A stretch of 64,000 nt of DNA, from positions 1,579,430 through 1,643,429 of the forward strand of contig CM064667.1 in the NCBI GenBank assembly GCA_032717465.1. The letters are read 5' to 3'. Of the stretch, positions 35,030-46,609 are shown one piece after another. The notes under the pieces are model-generated. The model did no database searches. It was not told where the DNA came from and worked only from the letters and a program-made list of their open reading frames with translations. Both the position numbers and the translations under genes were made by a program. This stretch comes from Coenobita brevimanus. Taxonomy: Eukaryota; Arthropoda; Malacostraca; Decapoda; Coenobitidae. Position 1 is the stretch's first letter. The number at the start of each line of letters is the position of its first letter.

Positions 35030-36980
35030 TAATCTAACGGTAATAAGATGTACCAATACTGATCTTACCTCTCATGAAATATATTGGTAGTGTGGGACTT
35101 GGCTTTATATTGGGCGTTTCCTCGTATCGATAAACAATGTAGTTACATTTCTTTACACCAGTAACATACTACTCTTCTCTTGTATATGCTGTCGGTACCA
35201 TGTGATCACTTAATTACCGCTGTAAACATGACTGGTTTACACATGACCACTGATTTTGAACTTGATATTAATTGTGATTAATGAAGCGGAGTCATGCAGC
35301 ACCTGAGCCCACCACACCCATGAGGCAGTTCACTTATAAACTGTACTGTACGCTCTGGCACATCAGTTACTGCATGACTGTATTCATTAGGACCAGATCA
35401 GCGCAGGCAAGGCAATGATTTTCCTGTCCTGTTTTTACCCCTGCTCACCAGCTTCCTTCCAGTCTGATTATAAAGCTCTCCATTTTCATCCTCCCTTCCT
35501 CCCACGTTCCCTCCTCTCTCCCTTAGCCTGCTACGGCGATTCTTCTTTCCTCCATCTTCTTCGTTTTCTTCTTTTTTTAGTTTCTTCTTCCTCCTTTTAC
35601 TATCCTCCTCCTCCATCTCACTATGTTATTAGCAGTCATTGCATCTTCCTTTTTTCCTCCCACGTTTCTCGCGTCTTTTTCCTTCAGCCAACAGCACTCT
35701 TTCCTCCTTCCTCCAACTTCCCCTTTTACTCTTCTTCTCTGTCTCTTCCTCTTTCATACTGTTATTTTCAAACTTTGCATCTTCATCCTGTTTTCCTCAT
35801 TCTCTCTCTCTCTCTCTCTCTCTCATTACATCTTCGTCTCAAAAGATGTAAACAAAGAGGCTGAATCTTAGCAGAGCAATTGTAAAGCCGTTAGCGATAC
35901 ACTGGCTATAGATGAGTTCATTTTAAGAGGAGTAATATTACCTCTGACACTCATTTATTTCAAGGTCATGCGAAGCCAAAAAGGGGCTTGTGGGATACAG
36001 AATAAAGGGAAAGTTGGCAGGTGTGTAGGGAAGGAGGAGGATACTGCCAAAATGAAGCAGTGAAGGAAATTAACCACGTATTATGACTCATCTACAAATA
36101 CATCCACATAGAAAACATAGGTAAGTAGGCCTTTCACGCCTACATATAGAACGCAGTCAAAAATTAACCTAAAGACTAATGCAAGAAAAGTGAAGACAAT
36201 ATCTGCAGACTGAAAACTCACCTACAATGGACCAGTCCTTTCGAAAAGTATGGTCAATAAAGTTACGATAATAGGACAAGGAGGGCAAAGAACGTAGGCT
36301 ACCGGAAAACAGGACAAATCAATTAGGCTAATAGGACGCCGATCGAATCCGCGGGTTGATCAGAAGGATGTTGATCACGTTGTGAGTAATTTGCATATCA
36401 CTGGATCTATGTGGTATCAGGGGAGCACCATGTTCTTTCAGCCCGTCCAGTTCATCACTCCCTCCGTCCATATCCCCCCGTCGTGGTTGTCCTTTTCTTC
36501 CCCTTCTTTATATTCCAGGTCTTCCCCTCCCCGTCTCCCTCTCTCTGTATTATCTCCCAGCCGTTTTCTTCCTCAGTCCCTCTAATTTAACTTCCAGCTC
36601 ATCCCTCTTATCTTTCCACCTTCTTTATATCGCCCTTTTCCCCAGTTCCTCTTGGATTATCCTTCATCCCCTCTCCTCCAACTCTCCTCTTCTCTACATC
36701 TCTCAGTCGTTTTCCAACATCTCTGTCCCTTACCCATCTTCCAGCTCCAACTCTATATTCCTCCCCTCTCTGTATCTCTCAGTAGTCCTCACTATCCACT
36801 CTCTACTTATCTCCCAGCCCCTCCTCCCATCTCTCCCCCGTCACCATCTCCCAGGCACTTGCACCATCTCTCTCCCTCTACTCGTTTTCCAGCATCATTC
36901 CTCCGTGTCTCTCTCTCTCTCTTCGTCTGGCGTATGTGTAGATTGATTTAGACATTGTTCTGCTTTGTAGTTTTTCTTGC
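35030..36980. other. Anonymous sequence with C/T-rich tracts
   Basis: No gene recognised. C/T-rich stretches at 35430-35830 and 36420-36920 create low-complexity open frames on the plus strand. A CT tract lies at about 35801-35824. Confidence 0.5.
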
Positions 36981-36993
36981 TTACCAGTTGGTT

Positions 36994-36998
<5 letters not shown>

Positions 36999-37036
<38 letters not shown>
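36999..37036. repeat. (CT)n microsatellite
   Basis: CT tract of about 38 bp. Confidence 0.93.
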
Positions 37037-37039
<3 letters not shown>

Positions 37040-37237
37040 TGTATTTTTGTATGTTTATATATGTAGCATCTGTCTCGCTTTTGCTTCTCTCTAAGCAGAC
37101 ATATAGAGAGAGGGGGGGGGGAGAGATTAACAGACAAGGCAGAGAACAAACATTATTCGACGGTAAAACATCCAGGTAGAGAGAGAGGGAAACAGTTGGG
37201 ATGGGCAGACAGACACACAACAAGACAAACAGAGCTA

Positions 37238-37366
37238 TGGTCCTTTCGCAGCAAGAAGTCCGTTCAGGTGTGGCAGAAGTTGGACTTTCCCTGAGTGCGA
37301 CGTTGCCAATTTGACCACCAATTATCGGATTATCAGTCTCCCTACCTACCCCCATCCCACCTGTTT

Positions 37367-37452
<86 letters not shown>

Positions 37453-37839
37453 ATATATTATTTATTTTCAACTTTTTTCCACACCACCTATGAGGTAAAA
37501 GTCTAGGCGCATTTTATTTTTAAGAGGTTTCCCTGTAGGCCTAATCCTCTCTCTGACCCTGGGTCCCTCGCCGACCCTCGGCGTGGCAACATGGGAAAAA
37601 AGCCCTGCCAGGTGTCATAGAATTCATTCAAATTGTTGTTATAATTCTAAAAAGTGATACTCAGTGTACTATATAGCTTCCTTTACTATATACAGAATAT
37701 AAAAAAACAATTTCAAATAGCACATAGATGGGAAATAAGAGAGAGAGAGGCATGTACTACGGTTGATTTGGCAGCATCGCTAGAGGTGATTCACCAGGTG
37801 GGCCCCACCCTGAACGGACTTCTTGCGGTGAAAGGACCA
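37238..37839. mobile_element. Inverted-repeat element (MITE, 602 bp)
   Basis: The left arm starts TGGTCCTTTCGCAGCAAGAA and the right arm, read on the minus strand, starts TGGTCCTTTCACCGCAAGAA. Similarity continues in weaker form for about 80 bp (to GTTGCCAATTTGACC and GCTGCCAAATCAACC). TA flanks both ends (37236-37237, 37840-37841), as in Tc1/mariner insertions. The interior holds a (CT)n(TA)n compound microsatellite at about 37370-37448 and no transposase. Confidence 0.7.
37370..37448. repeat. (CT)n(TA)n microsatellite
   Basis: CT to about 37391, then TA to about 37448. Confidence 0.95.
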
Positions 37840-37862
37840 TAGAAGGTATTGGTTAGTGAGAG

Positions 37863-40800
37863 TTACATAGAATTACATAGATACACAGACCACACAGACC
37901 TTACGGTCCCTACGAGGTGGTCCGGCCTTAATCCTAATATAATGCATAGGAGCAGGAGAAAAGGATAGCATAGCAGAAGGCTCTCTCCCCCACCCTCCAG
38001 ACCCTCCGGCATTTGCCGTACAGGAAACGAGAGAGGAAGTAATACCTTGCAGGAATGAAAAACCTGAAGGAATTTTATAGGATCGGCAGAAAGAAGAATA
38101 ATATGGCAAAGGAAAATTTGGGCATACAGCCACATACTTACTCTATGCATGCATTTTTTTTTTAAATCAGAAAATGAATAGAATGTTTATCTATTATATA
38201 TATTCTAAAATATTGTCTGTGTCTAATAGACACATGAATGCAGACGCGAATATGCAATAATTGCTCCATCCTAACTAAACGATACCAGTTGCGTCGAGAT
38301 ACATGTCCAGTCTCTTTTTAAATATATTTATGGTACCACTCTCAATCACATTCCCAGGGAGTTTATTCCATTCGCTTACAACAGAGTAAGTGAAGAAGTT
38401 TTTGGTTGTATCAAGATTAGCCCTCCTTGCTCCCTACTTCATACCATTTCCTCGACTTACAGTCTCGGCAATTACTGTGAATAGCTTGCTTGAATCAGTA
38501 TTACTAAAGCCTTTTAGAATCTTAAAACATTCAATCAGTTGTCCCCTGAGTCTCCGTTTTCTAAGAGAGAATAGGTTTAATTTCCTGAGTCTCTCGAGGT
38601 ATGGTTTATTCCTCAGGGACGGGATTAACTTGGTAGCCCTATGCTGGACTGCTTCCAGTATTTCTATATCTTTAATTAGGTGAGGCGCCCAAAATTGCAC
38701 TGCAAACTCTAAGTGTGGCCTGACTATGTTTTTGTATAGGGGGATTACAATATCTTTGCTTTTATATGTAAAATGTCTTTTGATGAAGCTTAGGGCCCTG
38801 TTGGCTTTATTGGCGGCAGAGATACATTGATTTGAACATTTCAGATCGTCTGAAATTAGTACGCCTAGATCTTTAACTAGTGAGGACATGCTACTGATTT
38901 GGCCCTTCATTTCGTAATCATACCTTTTGTTTTTCTTCCCACATTGCAGTACCTGACATTTGCTTACATTGAAGGGCATTTGCCATTTTTCTGACCAGCT
39001 GATAATTTTATTAAGGTCATTTTGAAGGCTAATTCTGTCTTCTTCAGTTAATATAGTGTTGCCGATTTTTGTGTAGTCTGCAAATTTAGAAATGAAATTG
39101 TTTAGGCCAACATCGATATCGTTAATATACATAATAAATAGGACTGGTCCCAACACCGATCCCTGAGGAACACCACTGGTCACTGGAGCCCAGTCTGACT
39201 CTACTCCATTTATAACGACTCATTGCTTTCTCTCACTTAACCAGCAACGTATCCACCTATGAATATTTCCGTCAATTCCAAGTGATCTTACTTTTGTCAT
39301 TAGTTATCATGCGGCACTTTGTCAAAGGCTTTCTGGAAGTCTAAGTAGATTATGTCAAGTGACCTGGTACAATCATTCATTTTAAAAAGTGTATCGTAAA
39401 ACTCGATTAAATTTGTCACGCATGATCTCCGCGTTCTAAAGCCATGCTGGCTGTTCCTAATTACGTTATTAGTTTCTAGGAACTCAACTATCCTATCTCT
39501 AATTAATGATTCGAGGATCTTTCCCAAGACAGAGGTTAGACTAATTGGTCTCTAGTTACCTTGTTGATCTCTACTGCCCTTTTTATATATAGGTCACATT
39601 AGCCAGTCTCCAGTCTGCTGAACCTTTCCTTGTTGTAGGGACTTGTTAAAGATAGTTGTTAGAGGACTGCATATTACATCCATCACATTTTTTAGTATTT
39701 TAGGGTAGAAATTGTCTGGGCCGGGAGTCTTATTACTGTTCATTTTATTAAGTTTATCTCTCACTTCATTACTGCTAATATGCATATCACTTAGTGCATT
39801 TTGGATTGACATTTGATGCTCTTCGATGGTGTCATTGGCGTCTGCTGTGAAAAAACTGAACTGAAAAACTTATTTAAAGTAGAGGCAATTTCCTGATCGT
39901 CCGAGATAAGAGCACCCTCGTCGCTGATAAATGGACCAACGCCCGCCTTAAGTCTCTTATTGCCGTTAATGTATCCATAAAAGCTTAGGATCCGTAGAAC
40001 TTGTTTTTGCTATATCAATTTCAAATTGTCGTTTAGCTGTTCTAATGAGTTTTTTAACTTTTCTTCTATTACTGGTATGTTGCCCTGTGAGTAATTCACT
40101 GGTGTGACTTTTAAGCAAGGTGTGGAGACGGTTTCTTTCTTTAACTGCTCTGCTAATATCGGCATTAAACCACGCTGGTTTGTTTCTACCCTTGGTTTGT
40201 CTAGATTTCATTGGCACGCATTTGTATTGAGCGGTCATGAATACGTGCTTAAATTCTGCCCACATTTCGTTTACATCATTAATTCTTTCTATGTGTTCAG
40301 CTAGTGTACTCAGAGCGCCCTTTTAGGCCGTTAAAATCTGCGTTTTTATAGTCCGGCATTTTAGTTTTACTTGTGCACTCATTATGTGAGAGATTCATGG
40401 CAAATCTTATGAGATTATGATTGCTAGATGCTAGATGTTCACCCACAGTGAGGTTTGAGACCATATCTTCATTTGTAGTGATGACAAGATCTAAGATATT
40501 GCCCTGTCTTGTCGGTTCCGTGACACATTGAAATAAAAAGTTGTTCTTAATGAAATCTGTCATTCTTTTGTCATTATTACTGCTACCGGTAACTGTATTC
40601 CAATTTACTGACGGCAGGTTGAAATCGCCGGTAATCAACGTTTCGTCCCCATCTAGAACTTCCTGCAAGGTACTATATAGTTCTGTGTCTTCCTCTGGAG
40701 TATGAGTAGGGCGACGGTAGACTGTAACAATATTTATATTCATATATCTTAAACGTAATTTGACACAGACCAGTTCGGTGTTCTGTCCACTTAAGGTTAC

Positions 40801-41240
40801 CTCTGTTGGGTTTAAGTGATTTTTTTACATACCGGTATATCCCAACACCACCTCCTAGGCGTTCATTTTATCTGCATTTATAGTGAAGTTTATACGAGTT
40901 TAACTGGTATTCAGTTAATAAATCTTTATTACCTATATCAAGATGCGTTTCTGTTACGGCAGTTATATGAAAATCTTCGACACTTAGAAGGATTTTGAGT
41001 TCGTTAAACTTGTTTCTAAGACTGCGAGCATTGAATGATAATACTTTAATTTACTCTGCGGTTGGCTTTGACTGTAGGTCTAATCTGGATACACCTCCTG
41101 TGCGCCATCTTGGGATACACACATGCATTAAAGCAGTGCTCCGCATATCCAAGTGTTTCAACAACAAGCTTGAGTGAAGATCGATGTGAAAGTGAATCAG
41201 ATCAGTGTATAAGAGTCGTAGACATATTTCCACCGTGTAA
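37863..41240 (-). mobile_element. CR1-type LINE, 5'-truncated, minus strand
   Basis: The 3' end is a short repeat of ATTCTATGTA type (read on the minus strand at 37863-37890), the style of tail seen on CR1 elements. It is preceded by a 3' UTR (37890-38270) related to that of the plus-strand CR1 at 47955-48185: both contain GGACCGTAAGGTCTGT and a GAGCCTTCT segment. Upstream, ORF2 spans about 38272-41050 with endonuclease and RT. It appears truncated near 41240, before any ORF1 esterase domain. It lies head to head with the next CR1. Confidence 0.85.
38272..41050 (-). pseudogene. CR1 ORF2 (endonuclease and reverse transcriptase), broken
   Basis: Reading leftwards from about 41050: LSFNARSLRNKFNELK starts the APE-type endonuclease, continuing with LITGDFNLPSVNWN and ILDLVITTNE. 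At 40265-39966 is a region with KPAWFNADISRAVKERNR. RT follows: NSNKTPGPDNFYPKIL, SQHGFRTRRSCVTNL, IYLDFQKAFDKVPHD, SGVPQGSVLGPVLFIMYINDI, then FADYTKIG where the catalytic box should be FADDTKI, so the second Asp is Tyr (near 39078). The C-terminal region carries RRLRGQLIECFKILKGF, typical of CR1. At least four frameshifts and a stop at about 38434 are present. Dead copy. Confidence 0.88.
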
Positions 41241-41666
41241 AGTATTTAAATAGATTTCATGTAAAAGTTCTAGAGCGGGTTAAAGATGTAAAGCGTTCGC
41301 GTGTTCCTTTGTTTACATATATACCCACCCTCCACTTCGTATTCCTGCCCTTTCCCGCCGTTATTTCTGGTCTCAGACATATTATAGTTTATTTTCCCGC
41401 AGATCGAGGTCAGTTAGAACGATATCTAACAAACAGATTATCTTTTCTCACTAGTAAATAGTGTAGTGAACCGAAAGTGTATTTACCTACCAGCTCTCTT
41501 TGTTTTTGTTCCCACTATCATCCTTGTACGTCTTACTTTAAAGTCTAACGTAACAAATACTAAGTTGCTTGCTAGTTTAGTGCAAGTGAATAGCATTGTC
41601 TTCTGTATAGAGTAACAACTGTGTGATTGATGTTACACCAGTGAAATAGTTTTTGCACTACAAACC
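41241..41666. other. Junction between the two head-to-head CR1 elements
   Basis: No coding signal seen. It may be 5' UTR of the plus-strand CR1 or older flanking DNA; the boundary cannot be set from sequence alone. Confidence 0.4.
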
Positions 41667-42480
41667 GTTGTCCACTGAGTGAAGCTAGGTGTTTATTTTG
41701 GATTTCTCCCCAACATTCCATTGTTATTTTCTTTTTCCTTTTTCTCCCAGTGAATCAGTTTATGGTGTACTTCCACAATACATGGTAAGCTAGATCATAC
41801 CATAGCAAGTAGATTTTGTTTACATTTTACACAGTTCATGGTAAGTTAGGTTGTATCATAGGAAGCAGATTTTCTACTCTTTTTACACTGGTAAAAGAAT
41901 TCATGTAGGTTGGCTTGTGCTATAGCAGGTGGATTTTCTATTCTTTTTATACTGTTAAAGGAAGATAGTATATAAAAATCTCCCTAGAAATTCAATATTT
42001 CATTTATAGAGTAAATTGTCCATTTTTAACAACATCCCTTAACCAGTTGTATATTACTTTTATTTTCAGTTGTTCACTGAGAGAAGCTAGGTTTTTATTT
42101 TGATTTTTTCCCCAACATTCCTTTGTTATTTTTTGTTTTGTTTTTCCTTTTTCTCCAGTGAATCAGTGTATGGTGTATTTCCACAATTCATGGTAAGCTA
42201 GATCATACCATAGCAAGTAGATTCCCTTTTCATTTTACACAGTTCATGGTAAGGTAGGTTGTACCATAGCAAGCAGATTTTCTGTTCTTTTAACACTGGT
42301 AAAAGAATTCATGTAGGTTGGATTGTGCCATAGCAGGTAGATTTTCTATTCTTTTTATACTGGTAAAGGATGATAATATATAAAAAGTAAGGGAATCTCC
42401 CTAGAAATTCAATATCTCATATATAGAGTAAATTGACCATTTGTAACAACATCCATTAACCAGTTGTATATTATTTTTTA
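41667..42480 (+). repeat. Duplicated 5' UTR unit (about 400 bp x 2) with 60-bp sub-repeats
   Basis: Unit 1 (41667-42067) and unit 2 (42068-42480) both run from TTGTYCACTGAGWGAAGCTAG to ACCAGTTGTATATTA. Inside each, a shorter motif of about 60 bp recurs three times (TTCATGGTAAGYTAGGTTGT, then CATAGCAAGCAGATTTTCT in variants). Monomer-type repeats ahead of a LINE ORF1 may act as promoters, but that is inference. Confidence 0.85.
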
Positions 42481-42513
42481 TTTGTGTGGGATTGTGGAAA
42501 TACTGCTGCAAAA

Positions 42514-43512
42514 TGCCATCTAACCTGAAGGTCTGCCAGAGTGTACTGGTCGCTTTGCGGCTCAGTATTTTTCGAATTACTTTTCAACGCCTGTGTGCAA
42601 ACTATGCATCTTGAGAAAAGATCTAGAAAATGGTTTAGCTGAATCGCAGAGAAATTACAGGGAACTTAAGCAGAGTTTTAGACACTGAAAGAGTTTGTAG
42701 TGGCAAATGTAGGAGTCAGCAACAGCACTCGAGAAGGAAGAAGCGTACAAACTGAGCTCGTACAAGCCCCCGCCCATCAGGCAGTCACAAATAATAGTGT
42801 ATCAGTATCTTCCTCACCCAGCGATTCAGTACGTTCCTCGCCAAGCGAAGTCCCCTTTACCATGGTAAGAAATGGCGCAAAACCCGGAAAAGATACGAGG
42901 AAGCATCTTCCCATAACTACGTATAATCGCTACCAGATCCTTGCCGAAGCGGTTAATGAGACAGAAGAAACAAGGCTTATTGGGGACTCTATTGTATGCA
43001 GTCAGCTGGAGGAATTTTGTGGACGCCCCCCCATCAGCAGAAAGAGGTACTGTTTTCCAGGAGGTGGACTATGTGATATCACAGAAGCCTGCGATGAGGT
43101 CACAAAAGACGCAAATGATCAAACTCTATACGTTATCCATGTTGGTACAAATGATCTGAAGCGCAATAGATCAGAGGAATTGCTAGCAAAGTATCATGAA
43201 ATGATCAAACGATTCAAAACTAAGTCCACTAATGTGATAATATCTGGTATACTCCCAAGGATCAAAGCAGAAAATAGTTTCTATGATAAGGCCTTCAGCA
43301 CAAATAACCGGCTCAAATCTCTCTGCACGCAAGAGGGAGTCGACTTTGTCGATCTGTGGGACCAGTTTTATGAGCAACATACTCTATTCCAGAAAGATGG
43401 TCTCCATTTGAACTCAGTAGGAGCGGCACGGCTAGGTAGACTTCTACACGATAAAGTCGCCCTCTTCAGATCAAAAAACGCGGCACGTCCAGGAACAGTA
43501 ACCTTAATGTAA
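42514..43512 (+). pseudogene. CR1 ORF1 with SGNH-hydrolase (esterase) domain
   Basis: The N-terminal part (from ATG 42514) reads, across frameshifts, as a Cys-rich segment (CTGRFAAQYFSNYF, then CKLCILRKDL) and a helical stretch. An open frame of 270 codons starts at 42700 and holds the SGNH blocks: GDS with Ser97, GTND with Asn151 (IHVGTNDLKRN), and DGLH with Asp233 and His236. Thus the whole catalytic set is intact. Esterase-type ORF1 proteins are established for CR1 LINEs. Their role in transposition is not settled; lipid ester or acetyl-ester hydrolysis is presumed from the fold. The frame ends just before ORF2 begins. Confidence 0.85.
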
Positions 43513-44930
43513 ATACCCACAAAGTCAGATCACCAACTGTTCGGAACGGAATTAGAGTCTGCTATGCTAACGCACGTAGTCTACGTAACAAGTTTGAGGA
43601 TTTAGAATCTCTAATTTACCTAGAAAATTATGAAATCATTGTCATCACAGAGTCCTTGATTAACACATCTGACCGTGACTTTCTAGCGGAATACTCACTA
43701 ACAGGGTACAATATTTTCAGCTGTGAGCGACCACATCGAGCTGGTGGCAGTGTTTTACTATATGTGAAAACTAGTCTCCATCCCCTTGTGCTATCCAAAC
43801 CCAGTATTACCAACATAGATGCCAGTTATGTTCAGCTAAGTATTAATTCACACAAAATAAATATATGTCTCATCTATCGTCCTCCAGCACAGTCAACTGA
43901 AACAGATGAAAACTTTATGATCAAATTGCGGAAATTTGTTGTCAAGAGGATAGCGTAATTTTTGGAGACTTTAATCTACCGGTAACAAAGTGGGGTGAAC
44001 CACTGACGGCACACTCAGGACAAGAACTTTATACAAATCTTCAAGAAAGCGCCCTTTCCCAACATGTAGAATACCCAACGAGAGGAAACAATATCCTAGA
44101 CATCATCTTGACTACAAATGATAACCTAGTCAACATCGTTGAAATAGGACCTGAGTTTAGTTCCAGTGATCATCGAACTATACAGTTTAATATTACTACT
44201 GAAAAAGTAAAAGAAACGGAGAGCAAAGAAAAGGTCCCAGATTATCGTAGAGAAATTTCAACAGGCTCAGAGCGCTACTTGCAACTGCAGATTGGAATCA
44301 AATGTCTGAAACCGATGACATAAACCAAGCATGGGAAATATTCACTGAAAAATTTAATAAAGTGGTAAAGCTCATGTGTGCCACTACGTAACAGACGTCC
44401 AGCTGGAAATAGTAAACCAAAGTGGTGGTCCAGTGAAATAAAAGGAACTTAATAGCCAAAAAACAGGCATACCATAAATATAAAGCTACACAAAATAATG
44501 ATGATAAATTACAGTACGATAATCAACGGCGCATATCGAAAAGACTTATTAAACAAAGCAAAAGAGCACTGGAGATCCACATTGCTAATACGTGCAAATC
44601 AAATCCTAAAGAATTTTACAGTTACATTAGAAAGAAAAAGGTTATGACTACATCAATAGGTCCTCTAGAAACAAACAATGGCAAACACACTGAAAATGAG
44701 GTCGAAATGGCAAACATTCTTAACGATTACTTTGCGTCTGTTTTTACAGTAGAAAACACCACCAGAAACCTACTGTTACCCGCAAACCAAGCAAATAGCA
44801 CAGTCCTTAGTAACTATGCTATCTAAAATAACGATATCCTTTCAGCCATAAATAGTACGGACATAAACAAAACCCCTGGCCCCGATAAAATATCACCGAG
44901 AATTCTCAAAGAAGCAAACTTGAGTTACTG
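43513..44930 (+). pseudogene. CR1 ORF2, endonuclease and upstream RT part, broken
   Basis: APE endonuclease motifs in order: RVCYANARSLRNKFEDLESL, ITESLINTSDRDF, CLIYRPP, then after a frameshift near 43950 FGDFNLPVTKWGE, ILDIILTTND and SSSDHRTIQF (catalytic DH). The nicking enzyme is therefore recognisably complete but split. Downstream come KWWSSEI-type and KPGPDK-like sequence (NKTPGPDKISPRILKEAN) leading into RT. Several stops (for example 44321, 44824) are present. The SINE at 44952 follows directly. Confidence 0.85.
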
Positions 44931-44951
44931 CTGCCACTCTCTGTCTTATTC

Positions 44952-45184
44952 CATCCATCCATCCATCGCCAGACGCCATGTATCCCAAACGGGGTGGTCA
45001 AGGGCTTAGAGTTAATTGTTTTACAGGGAGGGGCACTAATCCTCCACCAACCCCACTTGACATGTAGGGATGCCAACAGCATCTGGTGTTCCCAGGTGGT
45101 CACCCATCCAAGTACTAACCAGACCCAACGTTGCTTAACTTCGCTGATCGGACGGAAAGCGGTGTACTCAAACGTGGTATGGCC
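44952..45184 (-). mobile_element. Full-length 5S rRNA-derived SINE inserted in CR1 ORF2
   Basis: Read on the minus strand: GGCCATACCACGTTTGAGTA start of a 5S rRNA sequence, CCGTCCGATCAGCGAAGTTA (box A region), GGTTAGTACTTGGATGGGTG (box C) and GCTGTTGGCAT. A body of about 110 bp shared with the copy at 6.15 kb follows, then a (GGAT)n tail. It is flanked by ATTC at 44948-44951 and 45185-45188. Removing it would rejoin the RT reading frame (LPLSVL to FNKSLS), so the insertion postdates the CR1. The internal promoter boxes of 5S DNA explain how the family can be transcribed by RNA polymerase III. Confidence 0.92.
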
Positions 45185-46540
45185 ATTCAATAAATCATTA
45201 AGTACTGGGAAAGTTCCACGCGAATGGAAATTAGCAAATGTAAAACCAATTTTCAAAAAAAAGGAAATGAGTCGCACTCCAGGAAATTACAGACCAATCA
45301 GCTTAACATCAGTAGTGTGCAAATTAATGGAAAATCATAAGAGATAAAATAATTAATTATCTAGAAGAAAATAATATAATTAAAGACTCGCAACATGGAT
45401 TCAGACATCGTCGCTCATGCTTAACTAACTTACTGGACTTCTTCCATGATGTTTACAAATCATACGATGACTCAAGAGCAGTAGATATAATTTACCTCAA
45501 CTTTCAGAAAGCATTTGACACTGTCCCTCACAAGCTGTCTCATGAGAAAAATAGAAGCACATGGAATAAAAGGAAAGACGCAAAATGGTTACAAGACTGG
45601 CTTTCAGACCCAAAACAGCGAGTTGTGATAAACGGAAAGGAATCCAAATGGCGTAATGTGATCAGCGGCATTCCCCAAGGCTCAGTACTTGGACCGATAC
45701 TTTTTATTATCTATATAAATGACATTGATGAGGGTCTAAATTGTAAAGTATCCAAATTTGCAGATGATACTAAAATAACCAGTAAAGTCACTTCAAAATT
45801 ACAGTGGCAGCAGTTACAAAATGACCTTAATACCTTAGCAAGCTGGGCAGAAAAATTGCAAATGAAATTCAACACAAAAATGTAAAGTACTTCATATTGG
45901 AAGTAACAATGTCCATGCAAATTACAAAATGAACAATATTCAGTTATCAAGTACAGACAGTGAAAAGGATCTTGGTGTGATAATATCAAATAACCTAAAA
46001 CCAAGCAAGCAGTGTACCGATGCAGTTAAAATTGCAAACAAGCTAGTGGGTTTTATTGGAAGAACTTTCGAGTTTAAAAATCGGAAAAAGTCATACTTGC
46101 CTTGTACAACTCGCTAGTGCGCCCCATCTTGAGTATTGTGTGCAATTCTGGTCTCCGTACTACAGAAAGGACATTGAAAAATTAGAGAAAATTCAGCGAA
46201 GAATCACAAAAATGATACCACGACTTAGAAACAAACCATATGAGGAACGCCTTGAAGAACTTAAATTATTTAGCCTAACGAAGCGCAGGTTAAGAGGGGA
46301 CCTTATTGAAGTTTTCAAAATCATGAAGGGATATGACAACTTAGACATGAATAAATATTTTGATATAGACCGGTCGAGTCAAACCAGAAGTAATGGCTGC
46401 AAAATCATGGGAAAGCGATTCCAATCCCACGAAGCAAAATACTTCTTCTTTAACAGAGTTGTAAATATCTGGAATTGATTACCCTCAGATACCGTGAACA
46501 GTATCTCAATTGAGACATTCAAAAACAAATTAGACTAGTA
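45185..46540 (+). pseudogene. CR1 ORF2, RT catalytic and C-terminal part, broken
   Basis: Motifs in order: FNKSLSTGKVPREWKLANVK, TPGNYRPISLTSVVCKL, DSQHGFRHRRSCLTNL, IIYLNFQKAFDTVPH, SGIPQGSVLGPILFIIYIND, FADDTKIT (catalytic Asp pair intact, near 45762), EKDLGVIISNNLKPS, HLEYCVQFWSPYYRKDIEKL and RRLRGDLIEVFKIMKGYD. The closing WN, LP..TVNSISIETFKNKLD segment is typical of CR1 C-termini. It is broken by frameshifts near 45345, 45540, 45885 and 46100 and by stops near 46478 and 46539. Confidence 0.88.
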
Positions 46541-46609
46541 TTTGCACGAAAATCCTCAGCTGACTCTTTTTCTGTCCGAATAACTTGCTTTTATAGCTAC
46601 GGTACATGT

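Noticed and set aside
44952..45184. A 5S rRNA gene
   Set aside because: The 5S similarity continues into a non-5S body with a GGAT tail, is shared with another locus, and is inserted in a LINE; it is a SINE.
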